Positions 36,058 through 45,356 of a DNA stretch of 64,000 nt are shown here, piece after piece (the stretch's first letter is position 1; each line of letters begins with the position of its first letter). This DNA is from Sphingomonadales bacterium 32-65-25 (lineage in GTDB: Bacteria > Pseudomonadota > Alphaproteobacteria > Sphingomonadales > Sphingomonadaceae): the NCBI GenBank assembly GCA_002280855.1, contig NCEU01000003.1, forward strand, positions 124,001 to 188,000, written 5' to 3'. The position numbers were made by a program, and so were the translations under genes. Below the pieces are notes generated by a model. The model saw only the letters and a list, made by a program, of their open reading frames with translations, did no database searches and was not told the origin of the DNA.

Positions 36058-37371
36058 TTAAAGATTGCGAATGGTCGGCAGGCCGGCCCGGTCCGCCAGC
36101 AACAGCGCTGTCAACGCCCACACACAGGCATCAGCCCGATCAGGCGACGCTCCCGGCCCGGCATAGCGGCCATCGGCGAGCAGCCCGCACAGCTGGTCCT
36201 CCAGCGCCGGAAAGACCCCGGCATGAAACACCCGGCCTTCGCCGTACAGCGCTGCCACCGGTTCGGCCCGGGCAACCTTGCCGCGGCTGGCCCGCACGGT
36301 CAGCACCGGCAGTGCCGTATCAACTGATTTCAGCGTTGCCACCACCATGTCACCACCCTGGTTCACCTCGGCAATCACCCGGTCTGCCTGCCAGCGATCG
36401 GCGGCCTTCACCACGGCCCGCGCCCATTGTTCGGGGCGCTGCCCGGTCACGCTGGCATCATCCAGCACCCAGGCATGGCCATCGCTGCCGAGCGCCGCGA
36501 CCACGATCCCGCAGGTGCCGCCGGCGGCCGGCGGATCAACGCCCACCACCACCCGTACCAAGCCTTCCGGCATCGCCGCCCGTTGCCGCTCGATCAAAAC
36601 GCGGGTCCACAACGCACCGGCCAGATCGTCCACGATTTCACCCGCCAGTTCCTGGCGGCCGGTTGCCGTACCGCCAAAGCGCTTCTCCATACGTGCCAGA
36701 TAGGCTCGTGGAAGATTGGCTTCGTTATCTGCTGTGTGGCCGCGTGTGACCACCACGCCGGCTTCGGCAATCAGCGCCTTCAGCCAAGCCAGCGGCAGCG
36801 GCGTCGTGGTGAGCAATATCTGCGGCGCAGCACCCAAACGGGTCGCCATGCGCAGGTTCATCACCGTATCCTCACCGCCGGGCCAGTGGGCAAATTCATC
36901 CCCCCAGGCAAAATCGAACTGGCCGCCACGCAGGCCATTAGGCTCCGCCCCCGAATAAAGTCGGGCCTCGCTGCCATTGCCCCACAACAGGCGCTTGGCG
37001 CTGGGCTGCCATGTAAGTTGTTCACCCGGCGGCAGCCTTGCCAGCAGGCCGGATTCACCTTCGACCATCACGGCGCGGGCCACATCCAGCGTGGGTGCCA
37101 CCAGCGCGATGCGGCGCGGCCGTGTGCCAGCGGCGCGGGCATGAACCCATTCGGCACCCGCATGAGTCTTGCCAAAGCCACGCCCGGCCAGAATCACCCA
37201 GATGCCCCAATCACCGTCCGGTGGGGACTGGGCGGCACGCAGGCTGCCGGCACCCCCCAGCCAGTCTAGCAGTTTCTCCTCGCCATGGCGGCGCAGCACC
37301 CGGCGGCGGAAATCCATCGGCAAGGCACGGAAGAGTTCAATCAGAGGAAGGCCATCGCCCGCATCCGCCAT
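36058..37371 (-). CDS. GTA large terminase (g2 equivalent)
   Basis: Packaging motor of 437 residues from ATG 37371 (an alternative start is 37410). Walker A is LAGRGFGKTHAGAEW near residue 60, the Walker B region is FDFAWGDEFAHWP, and an RNase H-like nuclease domain begins at VVVGVDPPAAGG with further acidic residues in VIAEVNQGGDMV. It translocates and cuts DNA into GTA-sized pieces. It is preceded by the candidate small terminase. Confidence 0.92.
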   Translation of the reverse strand: MADAGDGLPLIELFRALPMDFRRRVLRRHGEEKLLDWLGGAGSLRAAQSPPDGDWGIWVILAGRGFGKTHAGAEWVHARAAGTRPRRIALVAPTLDVARAVMVEGESGLLARLPPGEQLTWQPSAKRLLWGNGSEARLYSGAEPNGLRGGQFDFAWGDEFAHWPGGEDTVMNLRMATRLGAAPQILLTTTPLPLAWLKALIAEAGVVVTRGHTADNEANLPRAYLARMEKRFGGTATGRQELAGEIVDDLAGALWTRVLIERQRAAMPEGLVRVVVGVDPPAAGGTCGIVVAALGSDGHAWVLDDASVTGQRPEQWARAVVKAADRWQADRVIAEVNQGGDMVVATLKSVDTALPVLTVRASRGKVARAEPVAALYGEGRVFHAGVFPALEDQLCGLLADGRYAGPGASPDRADACVWALTALLLADRAGLPTIRNL

Positions 37372-37439
37372 CAGGCACACTCCGGCTGCGCCGGTTGCAA
37401 CCGGTCTCACGTCGGGAGAAATGGTTCAGCCGGCCGGGC

Positions 37440-38003
37440 TCACTTGCCGGCGTCGGTCAGCCCAGCCAGCGCCCGCAGTTCGGCCCGCAGCCGGGCTGCC
37501 CCGGCACCATCGTAAGGCCGGGCGGCGCCCTTGTGCGTCACCGGTTTGTCGCGCCGGGCCACGATGGCAAGCGCAAGCCTTGTATCGATCATGCCTGATC
37601 CCACCACTGCCTTGCGCGCGGGCTTGCCCACTTCATCTGTCGGCTGGGTCGTGTCGCTCAACAATGCCGCCAGCACCCGGCTTTCCACCCGTTCCCAGGC
37701 ATAGTTCACCGCGGCCAGCCATTCCGCCGCAAAGCCCGGATCGGCATCGCGGTGGCGGAACAGCACGAACAGCGGCAGGCCCAGTTGATCAGCGGCGACG
37801 GCCGGATCGCCATGGCGGGCCAGCAGTTCCAGAAAGGCCATGCGATCCTTGCGGCCGCCCACCAACCGCCGGGCTTCGCGGGTGCCCGGCCGATGGCGGC
37901 TGCGCTCTGCCGAGCGGTTGCGCGGCTTGCCGGCCAGAGTGGCAATTTCAATGGTCGCAGAGACGGCAGCAGCCATCGCTGGCGCGGCAAGCGCATCTAG
38001 CAT
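37440..38003 (-). CDS. Candidate GTA small terminase (g1 position)
   Basis: Protein of 187 residues, first gene after the cluster promoter. Residues 50-110 form a helix-turn-helix-like unit (MAFLELLARHGDPAVAADQL, FRHRDADPGFAAEWLAAVN) of the kind found in phage small terminases. The flanks are basic, and the C-terminal part (LALAIVARRDKPVTHKG) is probably extended. Position before the large terminase supports the call. It is longer than R. capsulatus g1 (about 100 residues) and identity is not certain. Confidence 0.6.
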   Translation of the reverse strand: MLDALAAPAMAAAVSATIEIATLAGKPRNRSAERSRHRPGTREARRLVGGRKDRMAFLELLARHGDPAVAADQLGLPLFVLFRHRDADPGFAAEWLAAVNYAWERVESRVLAALLSDTTQPTDEVGKPARKAVVGSGMIDTRLALAIVARRDKPVTHKGAARPYDGAGAARLRAELRALAGLTDAGK

Positions 38004-38067
38004 GCAGGAAGCTCCTGGAGGGCAGCGGGTTCAACCCTGTTCAGGCCGATTCCGCAGGCATGCCGTT

Positions 38068-38096
38068 TTAATAACCAAAAGCGTTACGCTTGTCAA
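38068..38096 (-). promoter_or_regulatory. Near-consensus sigma-70 promoter for the GTA-like cluster
   Basis: On the minus strand: TTGACA (38096-38091), a 17-base spacer, then TATTAA (38073-38068). Transcription would start near 38060, giving a leader of roughly 55 bases before the first gene at 38003. The -35 matches consensus fully and the -10 at four of six positions. The spacer is filled by a palindrome, listed next. The surrounding DNA is strikingly AT-rich for this window. Confidence 0.7.
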
Positions 38097-38120
38097 TATA
38101 AAAGTGCCTATTTGGTTATT
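38070..38120. promoter_or_regulatory. Palindromic operator-like sites at the GTA promoter
   Basis: Two symmetric elements are present. AAGCGT-T-ACGCTT (38079-38091) lies within the promoter spacer. AATAACCAAA (38070-38079) and its exact reverse complement TTTGGTTATT (38111-38120) flank the promoter at a distance of 31 bp. The first suits a repressor that blocks RNA polymerase. The second could bind a dimer or allow looping. The right half-site lies in the last codons of the neighbouring serine hydrolase gene. Confidence 0.55.
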
Positions 38121-39517
38121 TTGTCTAGTGTCGCCACCACCCTCGCAGCGAAGCGCGGCATTGGGAAAGGCGCGGCCGGCAGATCGAAGCCGCGTCGGAT
38201 CACGATGATGTTCCTCCCCGGCACGATCACCGCATACTGCCCGCGATTGCCATTCATCGCATAGGTACCCGCAGGCAATGCCGGCACCGCATCATGCGCG
38301 CCCAGCCCACCCCACCGCCAGAATCCGGCACCATAGCCTTCGGGCCGGCCGTGCGGCTGGGTCATTGTCGCGGCTTCCACAAATGCCGGCCAATCGGTAG
38401 GCAGCAGTTGCTGGCCCCCAATCTTGCCGCCGTTCTGGTACAGCAGCGCCAGCCGCGCCAGATCGCGCGCTGTCATCCACACCTGGCTCGACAGCACAAA
38501 ATCGCCCTGCCAGTCGGTTTCCGGCGTAGTTCGGGTCATGCCCAGTGGCCACAGCAGTTCGGTGAACGGGAAGGCCAGCGCCGCGTGGCGGCCACCATCC
38601 TTCGCCAGAGTGCGCGAAAGGGCCAACCCGGCCAGCATGATATCGTTGTTGCTGTAATTAAAATGGCTGCCCGGTGCGTGCTCCAGCGGCATCGCGGCCG
38701 CCGTCTGCGCCACCAGGGCACCACCCACATACACCTCGTCGGTGCGATTGCCCGGCCCGGCCGTCCACAGCCCGCTGTTCATGCGCAGCAGCTGGTTCCA
38801 GCTGATGGCGGCGCGCGGATCGCCGGCACCCTGCCACTGCGGCACCAGTGCCGGCTGTTTCACGTCCACCAGCCCCTTCTGCACCGCCCGGCCCACCAGC
38901 GTGGCGGTCAGCGATTTGGCCACGCTCCACGTGCGCTGCGGCGTGTGCATCGTCCAATCGGCGCGATAACGTTCGGCGATGATCTTGCCGTCCCTCAGCA
39001 CGATCACCGCCGTGGTGCGATCACTGGCAAAGGCCGTCGCCACCACTTCATCGAGCGCGGCGAGGGCCTTGCGCTTCTTCAGCGGCTGCACGGCGCCGGC
39101 ATCGCCCACTGGCCAGGCCATGGCATCGGTTGCCGCCAGATCGGGTGCCGTCAGGCCCGGCACCAACCGCGGCACCGCGGCCGCCGCTTCCGGCCGGGCA
39201 CCCGGCGGCAGCTGCGCACAGCCCAGCAAGGGCCGCCACACCGCGATGCGTGGCGGCATATTGTTGGCGAAAGGAACCGATACGGTTCGCGCTGCTTCGT
39301 CGATGGTGGCGGGCAGCGTGGTCACGCTGTCCTGATACTCGCGATAGATGCCGGTCAGATCATCGCGGGTGATACTGGCGACATCCTGGCCGGCATTCCA
39401 ACGCCCGGAACACAGGAAGGCCGCCTTGTAGCCGGCTGCCAGCGCCAATTTGTGCGGGTCGTCCGCCGCAGCCGCCGGGGCCGCCAGCAATGCCAGCGCA
39501 ATGATTGCCTGCTTCAT
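38108..39517 (-). CDS. Serine hydrolase, class C beta-lactamase-like, secreted
   Basis: Protein of 469 residues from ATG 39517 with a signal peptide (MKQAIIALALLAAPAAAADD). Serine beta-lactamase/DD-peptidase-type catalytic motifs: SVAKS (SxxK) near residue 197 and FNYSNND (YxN) near residue 288. The C-terminal MNGNRGQYAVIVPGRNIIVI includes the HxG-equivalent region. It resembles the 6-aminohexanoate-dimer hydrolase/esterase group. The first 130 residues are an extra domain with two cysteines. It overlaps the upstream serine hydrolase by four bases. Confidence 0.8.
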   Translation of the reverse strand: MKQAIIALALLAAPAAAADDPHKLALAAGYKAAFLCSGRWNAGQDVASITRDDLTGIYREYQDSVTTLPATIDEAARTVSVPFANNMPPRIAVWRPLLGCAQLPPGARPEAAAAVPRLVPGLTAPDLAATDAMAWPVGDAGAVQPLKKRKALAALDEVVATAFASDRTTAVIVLRDGKIIAERYRADWTMHTPQRTWSVAKSLTATLVGRAVQKGLVDVKQPALVPQWQGAGDPRAAISWNQLLRMNSGLWTAGPGNRTDEVYVGGALVAQTAAAMPLEHAPGSHFNYSNNDIMLAGLALSRTLAKDGGRHAALAFPFTELLWPLGMTRTTPETDWQGDFVLSSQVWMTARDLARLALLYQNGGKIGGQQLLPTDWPAFVEAATMTQPHGRPEGYGAGFWRWGGLGAHDAVPALPAGTYAMNGNRGQYAVIVPGRNIIVIRRGFDLPAAPFPMPRFAARVVATLDKITK

Positions 39518-40647
39518 GCCATCAAGGCTCCCCACACGCCGGCCATCAACATGCCGGCGCGCATGTCGCCCACGGTGGTGCCGGCCATCTTGTTCATCAC
39601 GTAACTCATGCACAACCGCGCATCCATATCGCACACCACCAACGATCCGCCGTAACCACCCCAGAAGATCGTATTGGGGTTGGGCATCGGCCGCGTCGGC
39701 CCGGCCAGGCCATAGCCCATGCCATAGCGCACCGGCATGTTCAGCACCTGGTCGTGCCCTTCGATCTGCAATTCCAGCGCCTTCTTCACGCCGGCTTCGC
39801 TCAGCAACCGCTTGCCGCCGGCCACACCGCCATTGGCCATCAGGGTTTGCACCGCCGCGACCGAGCGCGCATTGCCGTGGCCACCTGCAGCCGGGATTTC
39901 CGCCGCCCGCCAAGCCCGGGTGCGCGTATCAATCGGGTTGATCGGCGGGTTGGTCGCCATGTTCTTGGCCAGCGCCGATTGCGGCCCGTCGCTGATGGAA
40001 GCGCCCTGCGGCGGCGGCACCAGATCGGCAACGCGGCCATCGTGGGCCGCATCCAGCCCGATATGGAAATCGGCCCCCAACGGCCCAGCGAGCTGTTCGG
40101 CAAACACCGTGCCCAGCGACTTGCCGGTGATGCGCCGCACCACTTCACCCACCAGATAGCCCTGCGTCACCGCATGATAGCCCGGCGCAGTGCCCGGCTC
40201 CCAGAACGGCGCCTGTGCGGCGAGGCGATTGGTCACCAGTTCCCAATCATACAAATCGGCCGGCTGCATCGGCTCGTGAAAGCCCGACAGGCCGGCGGCG
40301 TGGCTCATCAGTTGCGCGACGGTCACGTCCTGCTTGCCGGCCGCGGCGAACTCCGGCCAGTAATGCGCCACCTTCTCCTCGAAGTTCAGTGCGCCCTGAT
40401 CGGCCAGCCACAGCGCGGTGAGCGCCGTCATCGTCTTGGTGGTGGAATAGACGTTGACGATCGTGTCACGTTCCCAGGGCCGCGTCTGTTCGGCGTCCGC
40501 CCAGCCGCCCCACAGATCGATCACCGGCTCGCCATCGATGGTGGCGGCAAAACTCGCACCAATATCATCACCGCGCGCGAAGGCAGCCGCAAAGGCGCCG
40601 CGCACGGCTTCGAATTTGGGATGCACAAAACCCTGCACGTCACTCAT
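39514..40647 (-). CDS. Serine hydrolase, beta-lactamase/EstB family
   Basis: Protein of 377 residues without a signal peptide. Catalytic SxxK is STTKTM near residue 69 and the Tyr is in GYHAVTQGYLVGEVVRR near residue 155. This is the group of family VIII carboxylesterases and beta-lactamase-related hydrolases; the typical N-terminal FEAVRGAFAAAFARGDDIGA is present. The substrate is unknown. Start and stop overlap dgt and the next hydrolase by four bases each, making a tight dgt-hydrolase-hydrolase operon. Confidence 0.8.
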   Translation of the reverse strand: MSDVQGFVHPKFEAVRGAFAAAFARGDDIGASFAATIDGEPVIDLWGGWADAEQTRPWERDTIVNVYSTTKTMTALTALWLADQGALNFEEKVAHYWPEFAAAGKQDVTVAQLMSHAAGLSGFHEPMQPADLYDWELVTNRLAAQAPFWEPGTAPGYHAVTQGYLVGEVVRRITGKSLGTVFAEQLAGPLGADFHIGLDAAHDGRVADLVPPPQGASISDGPQSALAKNMATNPPINPIDTRTRAWRAAEIPAAGGHGNARSVAAVQTLMANGGVAGGKRLLSEAGVKKALELQIEGHDQVLNMPVRYGMGYGLAGPTRPMPNPNTIFWGGYGGSLVVCDMDARLCMSYVMNKMAGTTVGDMRAGMLMAGVWGALMA

Positions 40648-41810
40648 GTCACCATCTCCTCGGGCAGGGGCGATGGCCCCACCAGTTCACGATATAGTTT
40701 CAGCGCATAACGGTCCGTCATGCCAGCCACGAAATCACCAACATGCCGGGCACGCGCCGGTTCGTCAGTCGGGCAGGCGCTCGCCCAATCACCGGGCAAC
40801 CGCCCCGGATCGGCGTGAAGCGCATTGAACAACCCCTCTACCACCGCTTCGGACGGATCGCGGAGCCGGGCCACTGCCGGCGCACGATACATGCGTTCGC
40901 GCAGGAAGGCTTTCAGCACCTGCACCTCGGCCATCAACCCGCTCGACAGGCCCGCAGTCGTGTGGCCGGCGCCGCGAATATCCTCAACGCAGGCCGCATC
41001 AATCGCCGCCAGCCGCGCGCGTGTGGTGGTGAGCAGATCGTCCACCATCCGCCCGATCTGTTCGCGCACCAGTTCCGGCACCAGCCGCCGCCGCGCCGAA
41101 ACACCGGGCCAGCGCCGCGTGACCGCACGCCAGCAATCCGCAACAAAAGGCACCGCAGCGGTGACATCCTCGATCCCGAACAGGCCGGCGCGGATGCCAT
41201 CATCCAGATCATGATTGTCGTACGCAATATCGTCGGCAATCGCGGCAATCTGCGCCTCCAGCCCGGCATGACTGGTCAAATCCAAAGGCCAGGCCGCGTC
41301 CACCCCGGCCAGCGCCCAGCCCGGTTCGTAAATCGGCCCGTTGTGCTTGGCCAGGCCCTCCAGCGTTTCCCACGTCAGGTTCAACCCGTCGAACCCTGGG
41401 TGCCGGCATTCGAGTTTCGTCACGATGCGCAGCGCATGGCCGTTGTGATCAAAGCCACCCCACGGCGCCATCACCCGTTCCAGCGCGTCCTCGCCGCTAT
41501 GGCCAAACGGCGGGTGACCCAGATCGTGCGCCAGCGCCAGCGCCTCGGTCAGGTCTTCATCCACCGCCAAGGCGCGGGCTAGGCTGCGGGCGATCTGCGC
41601 CACTTCCAGGCTGTGGGTCAGCCGCACGCGAAAATGATCGCCATCGGGGGCGACAAACACCTGCGTCTTATAGCGCAGCCGCCGGAACGCGCCGGCATGG
41701 ATGATGCGGTCACGATCGCGCGCGAACGGGCTGCGCGTCGCCGAGGCCGCCTCGGGGTGGAGGCGGCCGCGTGATGCCTGCCAGTGGGTGGCGTAGGGGG
41801 CGAGGGTCAA
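40644..41810 (-). CDS. dgt: Deoxyguanosinetriphosphate triphosphohydrolase-like protein
   Basis: HD-domain dNTP triphosphohydrolase of 388 residues, alphaproteobacterial short form. Motifs: GRLHPEAASATRSPFARDRD, the first His in RVRLTHSLEVAQIAR, HDLGHPPFGHSGE with the metal His-Asp pair, and DDIAYDNHDLDDGIRAGL with the last Asp. It removes triphosphate from dNTPs, controlling pool size. The start codon is TTG at 41810 with GAGG before it. I keep it because LAPYATHW is the usual family start and no upstream ATG exists before the preceding gene. Confidence 0.9.
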   Translation of the reverse strand: MTLAPYATHWQASRGRLHPEAASATRSPFARDRDRIIHAGAFRRLRYKTQVFVAPDGDHFRVRLTHSLEVAQIARSLARALAVDEDLTEALALAHDLGHPPFGHSGEDALERVMAPWGGFDHNGHALRIVTKLECRHPGFDGLNLTWETLEGLAKHNGPIYEPGWALAGVDAAWPLDLTSHAGLEAQIAAIADDIAYDNHDLDDGIRAGLFGIEDVTAAVPFVADCWRAVTRRWPGVSARRRLVPELVREQIGRMVDDLLTTTRARLAAIDAACVEDIRGAGHTTAGLSSGLMAEVQVLKAFLRERMYRAPAVARLRDPSEAVVEGLFNALHADPGRLPGDWASACPTDEPARARHVGDFVAGMTDRYALKLYRELVGPSPLPEEMVT

Positions 41811-41820
41811 TGCCTCACCC

Positions 41821-42951
41821 TCACTTCACCGTCCCGGCCGCCTTCAGCGCATCCACCTTGCCCGCGTCATACCCCAGCTCCGCCAGGATCGCGTCGGTAT
41901 CGGCCGTCTTGGTCATGCGCGGCGCATCGCTCACCGTGGCGGAATAACGCGGCGCCGGGGCCGGCTGCATCACGCCGTCAGCCTCCACAAACGTCCCGCG
42001 CGCGGCGTTGTGCGGGTGATGCGGCGCTTCGCTCATGCTCAGCACGGGCGCGAAGCACACGTCGGTCATCTCCATGTCCGCACACCAGTCATCGCGCGTG
42101 CGCGTCTTGAACAGCGTAGTCAGCCGCTCCTTCAGCGCTGGCCACTGCGCCGAATTCATCTGCGAGGCAAAATCGGCATCATCCTTCAGCCCGGTCTTTT
42201 CCAGCAGCAGCGCATAGAATTGCGGTTCCAGGCTGCCGATGCTTATCCACTTGCCGTCGGCGCATTCATAGGTGTCATACATGTGGGCGCCGGTATCAAG
42301 CAGGTTCACGCCACGCTCGTCCTTCCAGATGCCGTTGGCGCGGAAACCCCAGATCATCGCCATCAACGCGGCGGCGCCATCGGTCATCGCGCAATCGATC
42401 ACCTGGCCCTGGCCGGTGGTCTTGGCGTGCAGCAGTGCACTCACCATGCCAAACGCCAGCATCATGCCGCCGCCGCCGAAATCGCCGACCATGTTGATCG
42501 GCGGCGTTGGCTTCTCGCCCGCCCGGCCATAGGCGTGCAGCGCGCCGGCCAGCGCGATATAGTTGATGTCGTGGCCCGCCGCGTTGGCGTACGGCCCGAA
42601 CTGGCCCCAGCCCGTCATCCGGCCATAAACCAGCTTCGGATTGACCGCATGGCACTCCGCCGGCCCCAGCCCCAGCCGCTCGGTCACGCCGGGGCGGAAG
42701 CCTTCGAACAACGCATCGGCGGATTTCACCAGATCAAGCACCAGCGCCTTGCCTTCGGCGCTCTTCAGATCCACCCCGATCACCCGCCGGCCGCGCAGCA
42801 GCGGATCACGCGCATCGATCCGCGCACCGGGCCGATCCACCCGGATCACCTCTGCGCCATGATCGGCCAGCATCATGCCGGCAAACGGCCCCGGCCCGAT
42901 CCCGGCCAGTTCGATGATCCTGATTCCCTGCAGCGGCCCAGCCATATTCAT
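41821..42951 (-). CDS. CaiB/BaiF CoA transferase (alpha-methylacyl-CoA racemase-like)
   Basis: Protein of 376 residues from ATG 42951 ([20 protein letters not shown]). Family III CoA transferase fold with a likely catalytic Asp in [15 protein letters not shown] near residue 183. The motif [21 protein letters not shown] and the overall length point to the racemase (AMACR) branch, which epimerises 2-methylacyl-CoA during breakdown of branched or sterol-like chains. An open frame upstream to 43260 is not part of the protein. It lies 10 bases upstream of dgt on the same strand. Confidence 0.85.
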   Translation of the reverse strand: MNMAGPLQGIRIIELAGIGPGPFAGMMLADHGAEVIRVDRPGARIDARDPLLRGRRVIGVDLKSAEGKALVLDLVKSADALFEGFRPGVTERLGLGPAECHAVNPKLVYGRMTGWGQFGPYANAAGHDINYIALAGALHAYGRAGEKPTPPINMVGDFGGGGMMLAFGMVSALLHAKTTGQGQVIDCAMTDGAAALMAMIWGFRANGIWKDERGVNLLDTGAHMYDTYECADGKWISIGSLEPQFYALLLEKTGLKDDADFASQMNSAQWPALKERLTTLFKTRTRDDWCADMEMTDVCFAPVLSMSEAPHHPHNAARGTFVEADGVMQPAPAPRYSATVSDAPRMTKTADTDAILAELGYDAGKVDALKAAGTVK

Positions 42952-43111
42952 CACTCCCCAAGCGGTTATGCCCCACCCGTGCCACGGCGGGCGGCGAAGG
43001 CCAAGCTGTTGGCGATGGGAGGACGCACGCAGCGCCGGCGCCCAGCATGAGGCTTGCCGCCCGCAACAGGCCATGCGAAACAACATGACGAATTGGTAAT
43101 GTGGTGCGCTG

Positions 43112-45187
43112 ATGCGGTGGTTGATGTGGATGGCAATGCTGCTGTGGCCGGCTGTAGCCGCTGCGCAGGCGCCGCCCCCCGAACTGGTGGTGAATGCGGA
43201 TGCGCCGGTCTCGGTCTGGATCAACGGTCTTGACGTTTCGCTGGCGGTCAGCACCGCCACGATTGATCATGTGACCCTGAACGACACGGTGGCGCAGCGG
43301 CTGGGGCTGAGCACGGCGCCGCCCGACAACAAGGGCGACCTGTTCATTGGCGGCGTGGTCGCCTTGCAGGGGCGGCACGGCAGCGCCTGGCTGGCCCATG
43401 CCCAGCGTCTTCAGCGCCAGCAGCTGTACTGGTTTCCGGGGCTGTCGTCCCTGCCGCTGGCCGGCACGATCGGGCCCTTTGCGCTGCCGCACCAACGCAT
43501 CCGCATATCGTGGCAGGCGGCGACAGAGGCCGGACAATCCACGCCCACATCCCTCGCCCTGCAACTGGTGGGCGATATCGATCACGCGGCCTATGGCTTT
43601 GGGCTGATGGAAAACCGCATGCTGCTGATCGGCGTGGATGTGCGCACCCGGCGGACATTGCCGCTGGTATCAGCGGCATCCGGGGCTGATCTGGCCGAAC
43701 TGCTGGGCGGCAGGCTGGTGGGCGAGCCGTGGCAGGAAGAGATTGTGCTGGGCGTGAAGCGCCCGGTGCGGCGGCTGGAACTGGATGAGCCACTGGAGAT
43801 CGGCACTATCCAGATCCGCGCCGTGGCGGTGCGCCAGGGCGGCCCGCGCGATGGCACGGCCCGGCTGGCACCGGGGCAGATCATCCCGTTCGATGCCGAG
43901 GAAGATCCCGGCATCGCGCAGGTGCGCGGCCGCATCGTGCGCAAGCGCGGGGTGGCGCGCTATATCGTGCTCACGCGCACCCAGCTCGAAGCCTATGGCT
44001 GTTCAAGCCTGCTGATCGACAAGCCGGCGCGGCTCTGGGAATTGGCGTGCACGGCGCCCGCCGCACCGCCGCCGCCAACGCCCGCGGCGCCATCATCGCC
44101 CGTGCCGGCGGCACCGGCGGCGGCTTTGGTCAGCGATGTGTTGCCGCCAACCGCGCCGCTGGAACTGGCGCTGGATGCGCCGCTGCCGGTGGCGATCGAC
44201 GGGCAGGCGTTCGCCCTGCAGCTGGGCGATGGCGGCCTTGCCGGACTGCTGCTCAACCGCAACGCGGCAGACAGGGTGGCGTGGCGGCGTCTCGCACCGC
44301 TGGGCCAAGCGGACGATTTGGAACGCTGGCTGCAGCAACAGGCTGGCCCCGGCGGCGGTGTGGCCAGCCTTCCTGTGCTGCCCCCCCGCGTGGCTGGCAG
44401 CCGTGACCAGAAGGTTGCATCGGGCGTCACGTTGACATCGCTTGATGTTCATCTGGCGCTGGGCGGCCGCAATGGCCGGATCGACGCCACCTGGCTCACG
44501 CGGCAGCTTCCGTTGGGTTCAGCCGTGCTGAACGAACAGGCCCGTGACGGCACCATTGCCCTAGCGGCCCTGCCTGTTCCCCGGCTGCGCTTGCAGCTGG
44601 CCACGCCGCCCCCGGCCGGCACGGGCGGCGTGCTGGCCTTGCCGATTGCCGATCGCTCGCACGACCAGTCGGTGATGGGGGTGGCGACGCTGCCCGGGTT
44701 CAACCCGCTGTTTGTGGGACTGGACCTAGGAACCGAACAGGCCGAACCGATCGTGTCGATGGCGTTGGGCCACGACCTGATGCGCCTGCATGGCGGTGTG
44801 TATGATGGCCCAGCCTGGCGCCGGCGAATGTCCGAGCATCGCCAGCGCAGGCTACAGCGCCTGCAATTGGCAAAGCCGCTGGTGATCGGGCCGCTGCGCT
44901 TTGATGCCGTGCTGGTGGAAATCGTGCCGCTGCTGCCCGAATATCTGCGCACGATCAGCGGCCGGAGAGACCCGGGCGGTTGGCCTGCGAACAGGCCGTG
45001 GCCCGATTTCAAGGGCGTCGCCGGCTTGGAACGCGAACTGCGGCTCACGCGGACGCAGTTGCGCGCCGCCGGCTGCCATGCACTGGCGGTGGACAAGCCG
45101 GCACGATCCTGGGTGCTGGACTGCTCCGGGCCAATGGGCGCCACCGACGCGATCTTTCCGACGCAATTTCAGCCTTATTCCCAATAA
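43112..45187 (+). CDS. Secreted protein of two degenerate retropepsin-like repeats
   Basis: Protein of 691 residues with a signal peptide ([20 protein letters not shown]). It has two similar halves. Each begins with a short unit like [18 protein letters not shown], has a [20 protein letters not shown] or [20 protein letters not shown] segment, and ends with RTQL-6-C-x4-DKPAR-x-W-x-L-x-C. The layout recalls retropepsin-type aspartic proteases, but the Asp-Thr/Ser-Gly catalytic triads are absent. A Pro/Ala-rich linker separates the halves near residue 320. I know no named family; binding rather than proteolysis is inferred. Confidence 0.6.
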   Translation: MRWLMWMAMLLWPAVAAAQAPPPELVVNADAPVSVWINGLDVSLAVSTATIDHVTLNDTVAQRLGLSTAPPDNKGDLFIGGVVALQGRHGSAWLAHAQRLQRQQLYWFPGLSSLPLAGTIGPFALPHQRIRISWQAATEAGQSTPTSLALQLVGDIDHAAYGFGLMENRMLLIGVDVRTRRTLPLVSAASGADLAELLGGRLVGEPWQEEIVLGVKRPVRRLELDEPLEIGTIQIRAVAVRQGGPRDGTARLAPGQIIPFDAEEDPGIAQVRGRIVRKRGVARYIVLTRTQLEAYGCSSLLIDKPARLWELACTAPAAPPPPTPAAPSSPVPAAPAAALVSDVLPPTAPLELALDAPLPVAIDGQAFALQLGDGGLAGLLLNRNAADRVAWRRLAPLGQADDLERWLQQQAGPGGGVASLPVLPPRVAGSRDQKVASGVTLTSLDVHLALGGRNGRIDATWLTRQLPLGSAVLNEQARDGTIALAALPVPRLRLQLATPPPAGTGGVLALPIADRSHDQSVMGVATLPGFNPLFVGLDLGTEQAEPIVSMALGHDLMRLHGGVYDGPAWRRRMSEHRQRRLQRLQLAKPLVIGPLRFDAVLVEIVPLLPEYLRTISGRRDPGGWPANRPWPDFKGVAGLERELRLTRTQLRAAGCHALAVDKPARSWVLDCSGPMGATDAIFPTQFQPYSQ

Positions 45188-45356
45188 TGAACAGTAATGA
45201 CACGCACATGCCATTGTATGAAACCGCCATAAGGGATGAACACATCACAGCTTATCTTGCGACTCTCTAAGAACAGGCATAGCCTTCTCAAGTGCCAGGT
45301 CGGACAACCTGCGACGAGAATCTCATGGATTCAGTCGCTTGTGGGAGGTTACCGAC

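Larger units (their letters stand above)
19638..38003 (-). mobile_element. Gene transfer agent (GTA)-like structural gene cluster
   Basis: About 18.4 kb of tightly packed, often overlapping minus-strand genes in the order of the Rhodobacter capsulatus GTA cluster: candidate small terminase (g1 position), large terminase (g2), portal (g3), protease (g4), capsid (g5), adaptor, stopper, tail terminator, tail tube, chaperones, short tape measure, distal tail, hub, NlpC/P60 peptidase and megatron-like protein. No integrase, replication, repressor or lysis gene is present and no attachment repeats are seen, which argues for a domesticated GTA rather than an active prophage. The cluster is enlarged by a 4.3-kb fibre-like insertion after the capsid gene. 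Confidence 0.85.

Noticed and set aside
36427..37269. Open frame of 280 codons antisense to the terminase
   Set aside because: It lies wholly within the large terminase, whose Walker and nuclease motifs are clear, and has no recognisable domain.
19638..38003. Complete active prophage
   Set aside because: No integrase, excisionase, replication, lysogeny or lysis genes and no flanking direct repeats; the gene order follows GTA clusters.
38060..38125. Phage attachment site in the AT-rich stretch
   Set aside because: No second copy is seen at the other end of the cluster; a promoter with symmetric operators explains the AT-rich composition.
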